A stretch of 64,000 nucleotides of DNA from Pseudoips prasinana (lineage: Eukaryota; Arthropoda; Insecta; Lepidoptera; Nolidae). Position numbers and translations under genes: made by a program. Where the stretch lies: contig OX621240.1 in the NCBI GenBank assembly GCA_951640165.1, forward strand, positions 37,080,713 through 37,144,712, written 5' to 3'. The notes below the pieces were generated by a model, which was not told the DNA's origin, made no database searches, and worked only from the letters and a program-made list of their open reading frames with translations. Of this stretch, positions 11,204-21,799 are shown piece after piece; position 1 is the stretch's first letter, and each line of letters begins with the position of its first letter.

Positions 11204-11820
11204 ATGAAAAGCGTTTATTCTGCATATATAAGTATGTTACAAAAATAATACTTCTGCCAAACTGTATAACAGTTTGTTGGCAGATGTATCCCTGTTTTAA
11301 ATAATTGAACTAATTGTTCAATCAATACATTCCACGAGACTAAGATAAAAAAAAACAACTTTAAACCTGTTTTAAACTAATCCATTAAATTTATATTATT
11401 GTTGACAATTTCCATCAGATATGATCCTAACCTCTTTTTAAATGTGTTTTTTGTTTTACACTCATTTTCTTCAAAAGGAAGATTATTAAAAATCGTCGGT
11501 ACTAAAAACCTTCTGCACCTCTGTCCATAATAGTTATTATAATTGGGAACTGCAAATCTTTTAACATTTATATTTCTTTGAAGTCTACATTTAAATATAT
11601 TATTTTTAAATTTGTTTTTAAAGTAAAACACTGCCTTTTCATGGACTGGCAAGATCTTACATTCCAGAAACAGCTCTTCATAATTACTGCTCTTGCAACG
11701 TTTTTTTGTATTTCTATCCACTAGTAGTTTATAAAAATGTTGATTGTTCAGCATATTATTTTTCTCACAATTGAATCGTTATTAACATTTAACAAGTTAA
11801 AATTATGATTAGAACTTAAT
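11204..11820 (-). pseudogene. CR1/Jockey-like LINE ORF2 C-terminal remnant
   Basis: The minus-strand frame from about 11820 to the stop at 11377 reads ...LNNQHFYKLLVDRNTKK ... RRFLVPTIFNNLPFEENE ... KKRLGSYLMEIVNN. The RR(F/L)xVPxIFNxLP block followed by a short basic tail is the usual C-terminal end of non-LTR ORF2 proteins. The 3' UTR ends at 11204 with GAATAAACGC and a TTCA-type tail. No RT core is present. Confidence 0.65.
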
Positions 11821-12278
11821 CATACAAACAATAAACAGCTCAACAAAATATTAAAACAACAGTATCCAAACTATTGAGTGCGCACTTTCGTTCTGGGACA
11901 GAATTTGGCAATGGTTCCATAGGTTATTCAAGCCGCCTAGTAGGCCTTTGACATTATATATTATACATAAATAAATAATGATTTTATGCAACGTTCCCGC
12001 AAAACTAGAAAACTAAATTAATTATTTATAGTCGGCAGTCATCTGCAGGTTCAGTGTCAGCAAGTTACGTTAGGAAACTCGAGACATAACATCTGGACTT
12101 AACGACAGAGCTTTATATAACCTTATGTATACCTCGATGTTTAGGAAAATTTCCAAGATTGAATTTATAAATTGTGATGAGTAGGATAGTTTGTTCTGTG
12201 TCTGGGTGTAATTTATCTATAAAATGTTATATTTAAGTATGTTTATTAGTTGTCTTATTTATTATTATTTACCTTAAC
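11821..12278. other. No gene seen; fragment of 5S-like SINE
   Basis: Positions 11930-11960 (TTATTCAAGCCGCCTAGTAG) match the 3' part of the 5S-like SINE in minus orientation. 12175-12260 resembles a SINE family D tail. Confidence 0.4.
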
Positions 12279-12316
12279 CTAGTCTACATAAGGTCATCAC
12301 CTTATATGTAGACTAG
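12279..12316. repeat. Short palindrome, 4-nt loop
   Basis: CTAGTCTACATAAGGT / loop CATC / ACCTTATATGTAGACTAG. The arms are identical apart from a 2-nt bulge. Confidence 0.85.
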
Positions 12317-12331
12317 CCGCATTTGCGGGAA

Positions 12332-12700
12332 AGTAAATAAAATAAATTAAAAAGGATTTTACTCACGTAGACTTCAAAAAAGCGCTTGTAAATAGTCAGA
12401 ACATGTTTGTAGTAATATAGTTGTATACATTATTATTTCTAGTTACATTGTTTCTAGTTAGATATTTAGGAACACGGATTGTATGAAAACATTTATAAAA
12501 TTTATTTTATATTTAGCATTTATATTTAGCTAGCTTGTATTAAGTTATTGTCAAAGAGATTATGTTTAAGTTTAATTATCAAAATTTATAGTTTTAGCTA
12601 TATTTTACTACCTTACGTTAACGGTACGGCGGACCTTGTGTTAATAACGACGGTCGCACTTTAATGTTACCACCGGATCCAATGCACCCCAAAGTAGAGG
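12332..12700 (-). mobile_element. LINE-like 3'-end repeat (CATGTTCTGAC family)
   Basis: Same layout as 951-1316: AAAAAGCGCTTGTAAATAGT near one end and CTACCACCGGATCCAATGCA at the other. Minus is the presumed sense strand. Confidence 0.6.
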
Positions 12701-12924
12701 CGAACTTTCCATTCTATTAGATCCTACGGGACGGACTAGCTGACACGACCGGAAAGGGGTCAGGTTCAGAACCGAAACCGGTTAATATTGACAGCGGAAG
12801 CTATAAGGCGGATCCGTAGTGCAAGAAGTGATCACTACGTTCTGCACTTAAAGGGCTAACAACCACCAAATTAGTTTTATCTATAAGTTTCTAACCAATA
12901 CTTTTCAAATATTTGAAGTTTGTA

Positions 12925-13329
12925 TACAACATGTTACGTAATTAACGCACACCCTCAAACACCCCAATTAGAATATTATGTTGAATGTTGTAATCATAAT
13001 ACATACACTGAAGTTTTAATTTGACATATATAGGCATTATTATTTACTAAATTAGTTTCTTGGAATAAAGTTTATTTTTCTTTATTTTGTATTGAATGAT
13101 GGAATTTGTATGAAGACAAATCAAACTGCGATTTATAAGTCTTATTACTTTGACTTACGGTCCACTTCAATTGGTTTTGACTCTACAGGGTTGGTATGAC
13201 AATAATTTTCGTAGTATTAATTATTTTGAAATAAAAAAATACCTATATTAAAAATGATATAAATCTATTCAGTAAAGCATTCTGAACAAACTATTTTCAG
13301 GAAGTGCGTTAATTACGTTACATGTTGTA
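12925..13329. mobile_element. TA-flanked MITE, copy 1
   Basis: About 31-bp terminal inverted repeats. The left is TACAACATGTTACGTAATTA; the right, reverse-complemented, is TACAACATGTAACGTAATTA. Both continue into ACGCAC..CCT. The ends coincide with TA, which fits a TA duplication of mariner-type elements (inference). There is no transposase. A second copy is at 14312-14706, and the two flank the LINE piece at 13926-14311. Confidence 0.82.
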
Positions 13330-13436
13330 TATATTCTGTAGAAGTTCAGTAATTTTAAAACACGACTCACCTACTATTCTCTATAGAATAGAATCGGAAA
13401 GTCGCCTTTAAAAAACGCTTACCTACTAACTAACTT

Positions 13437-13670
13437 TATCGTATGGGCTAGTGGTTACCGTAGTTTCAAAGGTATTCAAACCGCCCATTAGGCCTCTAAA
13501 CAGGGCTTAAAGACTCTTGCCTGACGACTGTAACCAGGACTGACACCATAGCGTGCCTCCGAAGCACGGAGTCGCTCAGAAATTAAATTACTTTGGCGTC
13601 CTCTCATCTATAGACGGACCGCAAACCTAGGTGTTTAACCTCACCGTTCGCTTACGGGCCGGTAAAAGCA
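13437..13670 (-). mobile_element. 5S-rRNA-like SINE, degenerate copy
   Basis: The minus orientation of the family best seen at 48871-49109. It contains GTGGTTACCGTAGTTTCAAA, AAACCGCCCATTAGGCCTCT, CTCAGAAATTAAATTACTTT and a decayed 5S-like block near 13600-13665. Confidence 0.6.
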
Positions 13671-13925
13671 ACTTGGTGTAAGTTTAAATACGTTAAAAGA
13701 GGTTTTGATGCTTAGCGATACACTCATGCAGAGTACCGCTCGTAAAACCAGAAAAGATTAAGTTAAGTTTTATAAGGTAAAAGACCTTTTTCCACCTAGG
13801 TAAATATTTTCAACATATCTTCCTCGGTGTACCTTTATCTTAGAAAACTTAACGTATTTGAACAAAACGAGTATGTATCTACCACCTAGTTCCGAGAATC
13901 GGACGTTCCCGCAATTATAATTGCC

Positions 13926-14311
13926 TTTGTTATGTGTGGTGTGACTTTGAGAAACAAAATACGAAATACTGATATAAGAGAGCGTTGTGGTGTGAAAGAT
14001 GATATAGTCATAAAGATTGAAAAAGGTATGCTGAGATGGTTTGGGCATTTAGAAAGGATGAATGAAAGAACATTGACAAAAGAAGTATACCTGGCCTGAG
14101 TGAATGGGACAACCGGAAGGGGAAGACCTCGAAGAACATGCTCTGACCAAATCGGAGACGTTCTCAAGAAAGGCCAGGTCAGAAGTACCGTAAACCGGCG
14201 CATGTATGAAGAATATAATGGCAGTAAAAGAGCCGAAAGAGGTGTGCAAGGATCGTGACAAATGGCAAGTCCGTTGTATCTGCCTACCCCTCTGGGAAAC
14301 AGGCGTGAGTC
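13926..14311 (+). pseudogene. LINE RT C-terminal fragment
   Basis: The plus-strand frame reads TLRNKIRNTDIRERCGVKD .. IEKGMLRWFGHLERMNERTL .. KEVYLA, then a TGA stop, then [20 protein letters not shown]. The WFGHLERM block and the basic GRGRPR block are characteristic of the C-terminus of RTE-like or related LINE ORF2 proteins. The tail (CTACCCCTCTGGGAAACAGG, CGTGAGT) recurs inverted at 21230-21275. It is cut off at 14311 by the second MITE copy. Confidence 0.72.
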
Positions 14312-14706
14312 TACAACATATAACGTAATTTACGCACATCCTAAAACACCCAAATTAGAATATTATATTGTAATCATAATACATACACTGAATTTTTAAT
14401 TTGACATGTATATGCATTGTTATTTACTAAATAAGTTTCTTAGAATAAAGTTTATTTTTCTATATTTTGTATGGAGAGATGGAATTTGTAAGAATACAAA
14501 TAAAAGACAATTTTAAGTTTTATTACTTAGACTTACGGTCCATTTCAATTTGTTTTGACTGTACAGTGTATGTATGACAATAATTTCCGTAGATTAATTA
14601 TTTTTGGAATATAAAATTACCTATATTAAAAATCATATAAATCAGTTCTGTAAACGATTCTGAACAAACTATTTCAGGATGTGCGTTAAGTAAGTTACAT
14701 TTTGTA
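14312..14706. mobile_element. TA-flanked MITE, copy 2
   Basis: It starts TACAACATATAACGTAATTT and ends AAGTTACATTTTGTA. The interior is collinear with copy 1 (12925-13329), including TTGGAATAAAG-like and CTTACGGTCCATTTCAAT blocks, with scattered differences. It is inserted directly after the 3' end of a LINE fragment. Confidence 0.8.
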
Positions 14707-15604
14707 TATGTTGTTATTTTGTAACAGGGATATGAAGGCAATCTAAACAACGATCCGCTCTTACAGACCGTGTAAAGTAGGCAGTTATAATTATTATACT
14801 AAATGGGTACAGGCGCCCAAACCACATCACAACACAACTTAATTAATTCCTGATTGGGTTGCCAAATTCAAATTCAAATTGCTTATTTGCTTTAAACAGG
14901 GTGGTACATAATGTGGTGTATAACTTTACAGGAGAACAAGCCTATTAAGCGCTATAAAAACAGCATGCAAATATCAACAAACTTTAAAATATAAAAGCAT
15001 CTAGTTAATTTACAATTAAAATCACAATGTTTATAATCGGTAATCTGTGTATGGATTACCTACTTCTGATAAATGTTTCTACAGTTATGATTTAAAAACT
15101 CTTGAACCGAATAAATGCAATTATCATCTATTGTGCTCTTCGTTGAGTGTGTAAGCGGACTGGTCTCTAATTCAAGGGCAATCCCGGACATTCCCGGAAC
15201 TAAGTGGTAGATTACTACATATTGTAACATTTTCAATAACTAAGGTTTTGGTAAGTTAAGACGCTATTCTATTTCTGCATAATTGTGTTTAATAATTGTA
15301 TAAACCCGTTCGAGTACATAAAAAATTTACGGGCCGGTTTGTTGACCCATGACCCATGACAGATATTTGTGTGCAAGAACATGTTTGTTTGTTCTGAGTC
15401 TGGGTGTAATTTTTATATTTGAAGAGGCAGGACGGCCTGAAGGCTCTTCACCACAACTCATCCTCTTATAATTTTATGGGTAGGTGAGGGCGAAACAGAA
15501 TTATACTTCAAATTACAATCAACGTAATTCACGAGAATCACGATTTAATTAGATGTTTAGTGATTAATATAATGTAAAATCAATCAAATTAAATCTTAAA
15601 ATAT
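14707..15604. other. No gene; LINE tail and SINE fragments
   Basis: At 14865-14892 the (CAAATT)n run AAATTCAAATTCAAATTGCT looks like the tail of a minus-strand LINE. At 15340-15430 there is a decayed SINE D body. No exon was recognised. Confidence 0.45.
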
Positions 15605-15608
15605 CGTG

Positions 15609-15719
15609 ATGGCGAAGATTCTCAGCGATTCGTCAGCGTGGGGCGCGGGCGCCGCGCGCCGTCTCGTTCAAAAAGTGACTTCAGGATGGACACTACCATC
15701 GACAATGACGCTTCTCTAG
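15609..15719 (+). other. CpG-rich patch with short ORF, possible first exon or promoter
   Basis: A GC- and CpG-rich stretch (GGGGCGCGGGCGCCGCGCGC) stands out from the A+T-rich surroundings. From the ATG at 15609 a 36-codon frame runs MAKILSDSSAWGAGAARRLV.. to TAG at 15717-15719. I recognise no family. A weak GT donor (AAAAAGTGACT) lies inside. It could be a 5' exon, a promoter island or chance. Confidence 0.2.
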
Positions 15720-16835
15720 GTTGACATTGACAGTCCTGTCAACCTGACGTTTGACGTAAACGCCGTCATATTTATAATTATATAATTTATTTTGTAATTA
15801 ATAAGTATGTACTTACAAAAGAAAAGTAGTATATGTAGTATATCAGTTAACTGGTTTCCATAGTACAAGCTTTACTTAGTTTGGCATGGCCGTGTGTAAA
15901 TAATGTCCCAGAATATTCTTTATCTTTATCCAGTTCCAAGACTGGTAATTGGGAACTGTTCCAATGACTGGAAGCCTTACCCTGTGTTCATACCAAAGTT
16001 TACAATATGTACGGAATAACAAGCGGTTATATAAATATCTACCACTTTGTTCAACCAAGATCAAAGGCGAATAATTTACTTAGTTTGTTTGGCAACAAAA
16101 TGGTAGGCTGAGCAGCAAGCCACGTGGAAAATATGGGATGTGAGTTCGATCTCAGACAATCTAAGTTTCCTTACAGTGATACATATTCTATAGGTATATG
16201 TTCTACGTACCTAGTTATAATTTTTAGATTTAATTTTAGTTTTTGTTTAGTTTTTTTTGTTATTAATGTTAATTTGCATGTCAAAAATACTGCTAATTTT
16301 AGCTGGTAAATGTTATGTAGGTACACCTTCATTGTTATGCATATCAGATGCATAACCATGTAATTATATATTTTTTTAATGTGTAATATATATAATGTGG
16401 CTGTACTGTTTATAGTTCAACCACATTACTTTACTATTACTTAATTTAAACGTAATTACGCCCAAATTACTGAAAATGCTTATCCGGTGCGCATAATGGG
16501 TCGAACTAACGGTTTTAACGTATCGCATATTTTACCTAAGTACTGTAATTTTTTTTCATTAAAGTGTGGAGTTATTTACACCTTTACTTCACGCAGTAAA
16601 CTGTTCGTCAAGGTAAGGTTATAAGAAACTCTCGTGACGATCAAGAAAATCAGATATTCATTCGTAGCCAATAAGCCCTCTCCGATCTTCAATTGTACAA
16701 GACGACCGCGCCTTCGTGTATTGACGTACAAACAGCGATTTTTGCAAAAATCGTCCCTAAAAAACCAACCCTCGATGTAACAGGTTCGAACCCCAAAGGG
16801 GGTGACCTCCGGCGCGGTTACTTTGATCAGCAGTC
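15720..16835. other. No gene seen; SINE tail fragment
   Basis: Positions 15790-15925 match a SINE family D tail (AAGTATGTACTTACAAAAGA .. GGTTTCCATAGTACAAGCTT .. CCAGAATATT). The remaining open frames look random. Confidence 0.4.
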
Positions 16836-16926
16836 GTAATATTTATTTATTTATAAATAAATAAATATTACTACATACACATCAAGTCGTAATATTTATT
16901 TATAAATAACTAAATATTACGACTTG
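16836..16926. repeat. Paired A+T palindromes
   Basis: Two overlapping palindromes: AATATTTATTTATTTATAAA.. at about 16840-16872, and AAGTCGTAATATTTATTTAT / ATAAATAACTAAATATTACGACTT at about 16884-16926. They share the GTCGTAATATTTATT motif. Confidence 0.75.
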
Positions 16927-16950
16927 CTGTGTGTTGACCGCGGTGTGTAT

Positions 16951-17165
16951 ATCATCACTCCATCTCATTCCGAGGGGGCGTAGAAGTCAACCCGAGGGAA
17001 TATCTACCAGACGACGGCAGCACCTTCCTTCTGTGTACTATGAACATCTTACTGCGATCGCCAACCCGTCTGCCAAACGTGGTGATTATAGCATATACCC
17101 CCAAGATGACTCTTTGGGGAGGCTTTTGTTCAGCAGTGGACTGTTAACTGCTGGTCTGATGATAT
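16951..17165 (+). repeat. CTCATTCC repeat family, longest copy
   Basis: Contains ATCATCACTCCATCTCATTC, GGGCGTAGAAGTCAACCCGA, GCGATCGCCAACCCGTCTGC, GGGGAGGCTTTTGTTCAGCA and a TGATGATATT tail. The last blocks resemble the 3' end of the RTE-like LINEs here (FGEAFVQQ-type coding), so it is probably another LINE-derived 3' end or a SINE mobilised by one. The open frame across it is not a host gene. Confidence 0.6.
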
Positions 17166-17210
17166 TACGATAAGAACGTTACGTTCAACAAACATGAATT
17201 TATATAAAAT

Positions 17211-17700
17211 AAAATACAAAAGGTTTTTATTCACGTAGACTTTAAAAAAGCGCTTGTAAATAGTCAGAACATGTTTGTAGTAATATAGTTGTATACATAA
17301 TTATTTCTAGTAACATAGATATTTAGGTGCACATTGTATTGATTGTATGAAAACATTTATTAAATTTATTTTATAATAGCAATGATATTTAGCTAGCTCG
17401 TATCAAGTTATTGTCAAGAGAGTTTAAGTTTAATTATCTAGTTTAAGTCTAATATTTTTACTACATATTGTCAATGGTTCTGTCTATATTAAGGTATTAT
17501 TATTATGACGGACCTTGTGTTAATAACGACGGTCGCGCTTTAATGCTACCACCGGATCCAATGCGCCCCAACTGAGAAGACCCAGCGAAACAAACTCAGA
17601 GGGTTCATATACTACCGGTTTCAACACGACCCAGTTGAGACGGTCCGGCGAAACATACTCAAGCGGGCATGAACACGGGATTTGGTCTCAAATTGGACCA
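17211..17700 (-). mobile_element. LINE-like 3'-end repeat (CATGTTCTGAC family), long copy
   Basis: The longest + oriented example: AAAAAAGCGCTTGTAAATAG .. CTACCACCGGATCCAATGCG .. GAGACGGTCCGGCGAAACAT. Sense is presumed minus, with the AATAAAAACC end at 17215-17235. Confidence 0.6.
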
Positions 17701-17759
17701 AATCCAAATAATTATTTAGTAGACAAACACAATATATGCTCGATCGGTTGTCTGATCGG

Positions 17760-18010
17760 ATCATCATCATCATCATTACAGCTAAATAAGTCCACAGCTG
17801 GACAAGCCTCCCTCAAGAATCGTCTTGGGGGGATATGCCATAATCGCCACGCTTGGCAGACGGGTTGGCGATCACAGTAAGATGGTCTTTGTACTCAGAA
17901 GAAGCTGCTGCCCGTCCTCTGGTAGATATTCCCTCGGGTCGACTTCTACGCCCCCCACGGGATGAGATGGGGTGATGATATTCTGATTCTGATATTTGTC
18001 GCCGTCACCA
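17760..18010 (-). repeat. CTCATTCC repeat family, inverted copy
   Basis: It starts with a CATCATCATC run and CCACAGCTGGACAAGCCTCC, then GCCATAATCGCCACGCTTGG and GGGTCGACTTCTACGCCCCC. It is followed at 18040-18140 by a SINE D tail in minus orientation. Confidence 0.6.
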
Positions 18011-18159
18011 CACATCAGCGTCTGATCGGATATAAATAAATAAATATCATGGGACATCTAGGACATTGTCAACTGATCCCAGACCAAGCAGAGCCTGTGC
18101 TATGGCAACCAGGCAACTGATAAACATACTTACATACCTCTAAAGAAGTAAATATCGTA

Positions 18160-18275
18160 CTAATATTATAAATGCTAAAGACTGTGAGTATAGATGTAGA
18201 GGTATGTGAATGTTTGTTACTCTTTCACACAAAAACTACCGAACACGGATTTGGATGAAACTTGTGTATATATTA
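18160..18275 (+). mobile_element. Helitron 5' portion, host of the RTE insertion
   Basis: TACTAATATTATAAATGCTA .. GTTTGTTACTCTTTCACACA .. GAACACGGATTTGGATGAAA is the front of the Helitron family at 55.3 kb. It is interrupted at 18289 by the LINE described next. Confidence 0.65.
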
Positions 18276-18288
18276 AAAAAAACTATAT

Positions 18289-19716
18289 TATAATAATAAT
18301 AATAAAGCCTTTTATTTTCCTATAAACTTTAAAAAGTATTTACAAAATATTTTTATGCATTCCTAATTCTATGTTAGTAACTCTTAACTCTAAATGATTC
18401 TAGTGTTAGTGTTTTAATTAAGAATTAATATTATAGGAACCCCTAGATAGGGTATAGGCCTCCTCCAAATTCTTCCATTTTGTTCGGTCCTGTGCTAATG
18501 TCCATTTTTTCCCCGCCACCGATACTATGTCGTCCGCCCATCTTCTTTGTGGTCGGCCCACGCTTCTTTTTCCTAGCGGGCCGGTCCATTGCGTGCTCTT
18601 GAGAGTCCATCGCTGGTCTGTGCATCTCGCTACATGGCCGGCCCAGCTCCATTTAAGTGTTAGTGCTTGGTGTAGCGCATCTGTCAGTTTCGACTTTTCT
18701 CTTATTTTTTGACTTCTTATCTTTTGGATTTTCCTTAGGCGTAGCATGTTTCTTTCCATTGCCCGCTGACAAGTTCTTATTTTGTTGATTGTCCTGTTTG
18801 TGAACGTCCACGTCTGGGACCCATAGGTCAGGCAGGGTAGTATACAAGTGTCCATGATGATCTTTTTCATGTTTAGGTCGTAGTTGCCCTTTAGTATTTC
18901 CTTGTGGGCCCAGTATTTGTTCCAGCTGCACGTGACTCTTCTATTGACCTCGTCTTCGGTATTTGTTTTATAAAACGATACTTGCTTTCCTAAGTATATG
19001 TACTGCTCTACATACTCAAGTTCGTCTCCCTCTAGCATAATTTTTCCTTTTTTGCCATTTGTCATTATTTTTGTTTTGCTAAAGTTCATATGTAGTCCTA
19101 CATGTTTGCTTTCTGTATTTAGTTGGGATATCATATTTTGTAGCTTCTTATGAGTTTCAGCAAAAATCACGATATCGTCAGCAAATCTTAGATGGGTGAG
19201 ACGTTCGTTGTTAATGGGGATGCCTTCCGAAATCCAGTTCAGTTTGGAAAAAATGCACTGTAAGACAGCTATAAACAGTTTTGGAGATAGTGGGTCTCCC
19301 TGTCTAACGCCTCGGGCTATTTTGATCTCGTCGCCTCGACATTCTAGCTTGACTCTGCTAACACTATTTTTATATATGTTTATTAGAGTTCTAATTATTA
19401 TTGGATCTATGTTGCAGTTGTGTAAAGCTTGCCAGATAGAGTTGTGATAGAGACTGTCAAATGCTTTTGTGTAGTCGATGAAACCTATGTATATGTTTTT
19501 GTTGAATTCAGAGTATTTTTCTATAACTTGTTCTAGTGTATGGATGTGGTCCATCGTCGAAAATCCCCGACGAAAACCTGCCTGTTCTACCGGTTGTTCA
19601 CTATCTATTATTGGGCAAATTTTGTTATGAATTATTGAACTAAATAACTTGTAAACGCTTGATATCAGGCTAATCGGGCGGTAGTCAGCGATGTCCAGTG
19701 GGTTTCCTATTTTTTT
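18289..19716 (-). mobile_element. 5'-truncated RTE-like LINE with target-site duplication
   Basis: A 13-bp direct repeat AAAAAAACTATAT lies at 18276-18288 and 19717-19729, exactly flanking the element. The minus-strand 3' end is a (TTA)n run at 18289-18305. The 5' end is truncated within the reverse-transcriptase region. Short tail repeats, 5' truncation and flanking duplications are the classic products of target-primed reverse transcription. The insertion split an older Helitron. Confidence 0.92.
18418..19716 (-). CDS. RTE-like LINE reverse transcriptase (partial)
   Basis: An open frame of 432 codons continues upstream of the first Met (19554) to the truncation point, beginning KKIGNPLDIADYRPISL. 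It carries the reverse-transcriptase blocks in order: ADYRPISLISSVYKLFS; QAGFRRGFST; IGFIDYTKAFDSL with the first catalytic Asp; GVRQGDPLSPKLF; LRFADDIVIF with the catalytic Asp pair; and YIYLGKQV. The C-terminal region has WSWAGHVARCTDQRW and GKRSVGRPQRRWADDI, typical of RTE-like insect elements. The N-terminal endonuclease is absent, so it cannot be autonomous. RT core motifs look intact. It lies nested in a Helitron, on the same strand as the transporter gene. Confidence 0.9.
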   Translation of the reverse strand, partial: KKIGNPLDIADYRPISLISSVYKLFSSIIHNKICPIIDSEQPVEQAGFRRGFSTMDHIHTLEQVIEKYSEFNKNIYIGFIDYTKAFDSLYHNSIWQALHNCNIDPIIIRTLINIYKNSVSRVKLECRGDEIKIARGVRQGDPLSPKLFIAVLQCIFSKLNWISEGIPINNERLTHLRFADDIVIFAETHKKLQNMISQLNTESKHVGLHMNFSKTKIMTNGKKGKIMLEGDELEYVEQYIYLGKQVSFYKTNTEDEVNRRVTCSWNKYWAHKEILKGNYDLNMKKIIMDTCILPCLTYGSQTWTFTNRTINKIRTCQRAMERNMLRLRKIQKIRSQKIREKSKLTDALHQALTLKWSWAGHVARCTDQRWTLKSTQWTGPLGKRSVGRPQRRWADDIVSVAGKKWTLAQDRTKWKNLEEAYTLSRGSYNINS

Positions 19717-19797
19717 AAAAAAACTATATATCTATGTATTATTAGTGTACTGGTATTTTCAACAGCTGATTATTAATAATTGATCTCAAGCTAGAGG

Positions 19798-19908
19798 TTT
19801 TTTATAATAAGTATTTGTACAGCAGTACTTTTAGGAAATTTGTTATGTACGGGTGTACATAAAAAAATCCTAAAAGTGCTGCTGTACCATACCTATAATA
19901 AAAAATAA
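19798..19908. repeat. Imperfect palindrome, 4-nt loop
   Basis: Arms of about 53 bp (GTATTTGTACAGCAGTACTT .. TTATGTAC and its inverse GTACAT .. AAGTGCTGCTGTACCATACC) around the loop GGGT at 19851-19854, with several mismatches. It directly abuts the interspersed repeat at 19908. An outer inverted pair AGCTAGAGGTTTTT sits at 19789 and 20498. Confidence 0.8.
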
Positions 19909-20506
19909 CCGGCCAAGTGCGAGTCGGACTCGCCCATGAAGGGTTCCGCAGCAGTAAGTATTTCAGTTGATTAAATGAAAGGTAAATTGCGGTTTACGAT
20001 TTATGACGCATTAAAAAAAACTACTTACTAGATTTCGTTCAAACCAATTTTCATTCTTAGTTTATATGGTAATATACATCATATATTTTTTTTAGTTTTA
20101 TCATTCTCTTATTTGAGAAGTTACAGGGGGGGACACTCATTTTTCCACTTTGGAAGTGTCTCTCGCGCAAACTATTCAGTTTAGAAAAATTATATTAGGA
20201 ACCTCAATATCATTTTTGAAGACCTATCCATAGATACCACACATAAATGGGTACAATGAAAAAAAAAATTTTGAGTTACAGTTCTATGTATGGGGAACCC
20301 CCAAAATTATTATTATTTTTCTATTTTTGTGTAAAAATCTTAATGTGGTTCACAGAATACATCTACATACCAAGTTTCAACAGTACACCTCTTATAGTTT
20401 CGGAAAAAAATGGCTGTGACATACGGACGGAAAGACAGACAGACAGACATGACGAATCTATAAGGGTTCCGTTTTTTGCCATTTGGCTACGGAATCCTAA
20501 AAACCT
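19908..20506 (+). mobile_element. Interspersed repeat, family H (CCGGCCAAGTGCGAGTCGG)
   Basis: It begins CCGGCCAAGTGCGAGTCGGA, ACTCGCCC.., GAAGGGTTCCG and ends GGTTCCGTTTTTTGCC .. CTACGGAATCCTAAAA, so GGGTTCCGTA-like blocks lie inverted at the two ends. It has an internal GACAGACAGACAGA run. Other copies: 22988-23586 (+) and 42430-42998 (-). It is a high-copy non-coding element; the superfamily is uncertain. Confidence 0.75.
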
Positions 20507-21790
20507 CTAGCTCAGAGTACTTTCGAGGCTAAGCTTTAAGTAGTGATCCTTGACAAGTTGTTGAAATCCATCCAACTACCGCCATCTGTGTAACTCCTTT
20601 CTCCATTCACTACCTAGGTTGCTTGGTAGAGATCACACCTTGTGATAAAGCCGCCATTTGTACTGTAATAATTTGTAAATGTTCTCAGTTTGTATTGTTT
20701 TTTGAGATGTAAAATGAAGAGTTTTATCTATCTATCTATAATCACAAATAAAGACGCCCTATCCTTTTCATAAGAACTATGTTAAAAAGAAATAGAATGA
20801 TATTAAAATTAGTTTAATTTGTATTGCATGAAATCGGGTGCAATGGTGTCTAAAACAGCTATTGTATTCCGCTACTCGACACTACACAATGTCGATTATG
20901 TCAATATTATTGACAGATGTCATTTACAAAATAGCGGGAAAAATCACAGAGCAATCGGTACCTGTCTGATATCTGAGACCTGTCATTAATATTGACGTAA
21001 GCAGCGATGTGTAGTGGCTTTAGGCGCCATTAGAGTTCCGACTCCAAATCTATTATTCAGAATCGTTACTCCATGCCAATAAACAGAGAAAATATGTTTT
21101 ATGTTGGTTCCGATACTCTATTAGTTCTTAATATTTATTTTTTTAGTATCAAATGTATTGTTAAGTTGTTTATGTAATAAACTCTGATATCGATATTTTG
21201 TATTTGTTGGTAGATACCCACATACATAGACTCACGCCTGTTTCCCAGAAGGGTAGGCAGAGACCACGGATTTCCATTTGTCACGATCTCACACACACGT
21301 CTTTTGCCTCGTTTACTGTCAGACATGTTTTTGGTAGATTATCGAAAATATCTATAATTTTTATCTAAGAATAGACATATCGCTATGTTGGTACTTAAAT
21401 CAAATAAATGGATTGAGTTTATTGTCAAAATTGAATAAAAAAACATGCAAACATGGGGATTGCCTAAAGAAGTGAAAACAATTTTTTACATTTCTTACCT
21501 AAACAATCTACAAAATAATAGTTTAAACTTCACATTGGGATATACTCTTTTTATATATATATAATGTACACTAATAACGCACTGAGGTATATCTATATAC
21601 ACAGTATACATAGAAGCATTCGATGACGATGGAAAAAATATAGAATTTAAAAATTTTATAGACTTTACCTTGATTGGTTTTAATGGAGTATTTCAACACC
21701 TAGAATAAATATAGAAATAGATAAAAAGGTCTTCACGTCTAGTGATTTCCTCTGCATCATATACATTTATGTTTCCTTTGTTGTATGAGG
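20507..21790. other. No gene; LINE 3' end fragments
   Basis: Positions 20600-20745 are a third (TCTA)n-tailed LINE-like 3' end (GGTAGAGATCACACCTTGTG, AAAGCCGCC). 21225-21280 holds the inverted CTCACGCCTGTTTCCCAGAA block found at the 3' end of the LINE at 14.3 kb. The rest is unassigned. Confidence 0.45.
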
Positions 21791-21799
21791 GTATTGCAG

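Noticed and set aside
16931..17173. 80-codon open frame with RGRRSQPEGISTRRR
   Set aside because: The sequence is a dispersed repeat (CTCATTCC family) found at least six times in the window.
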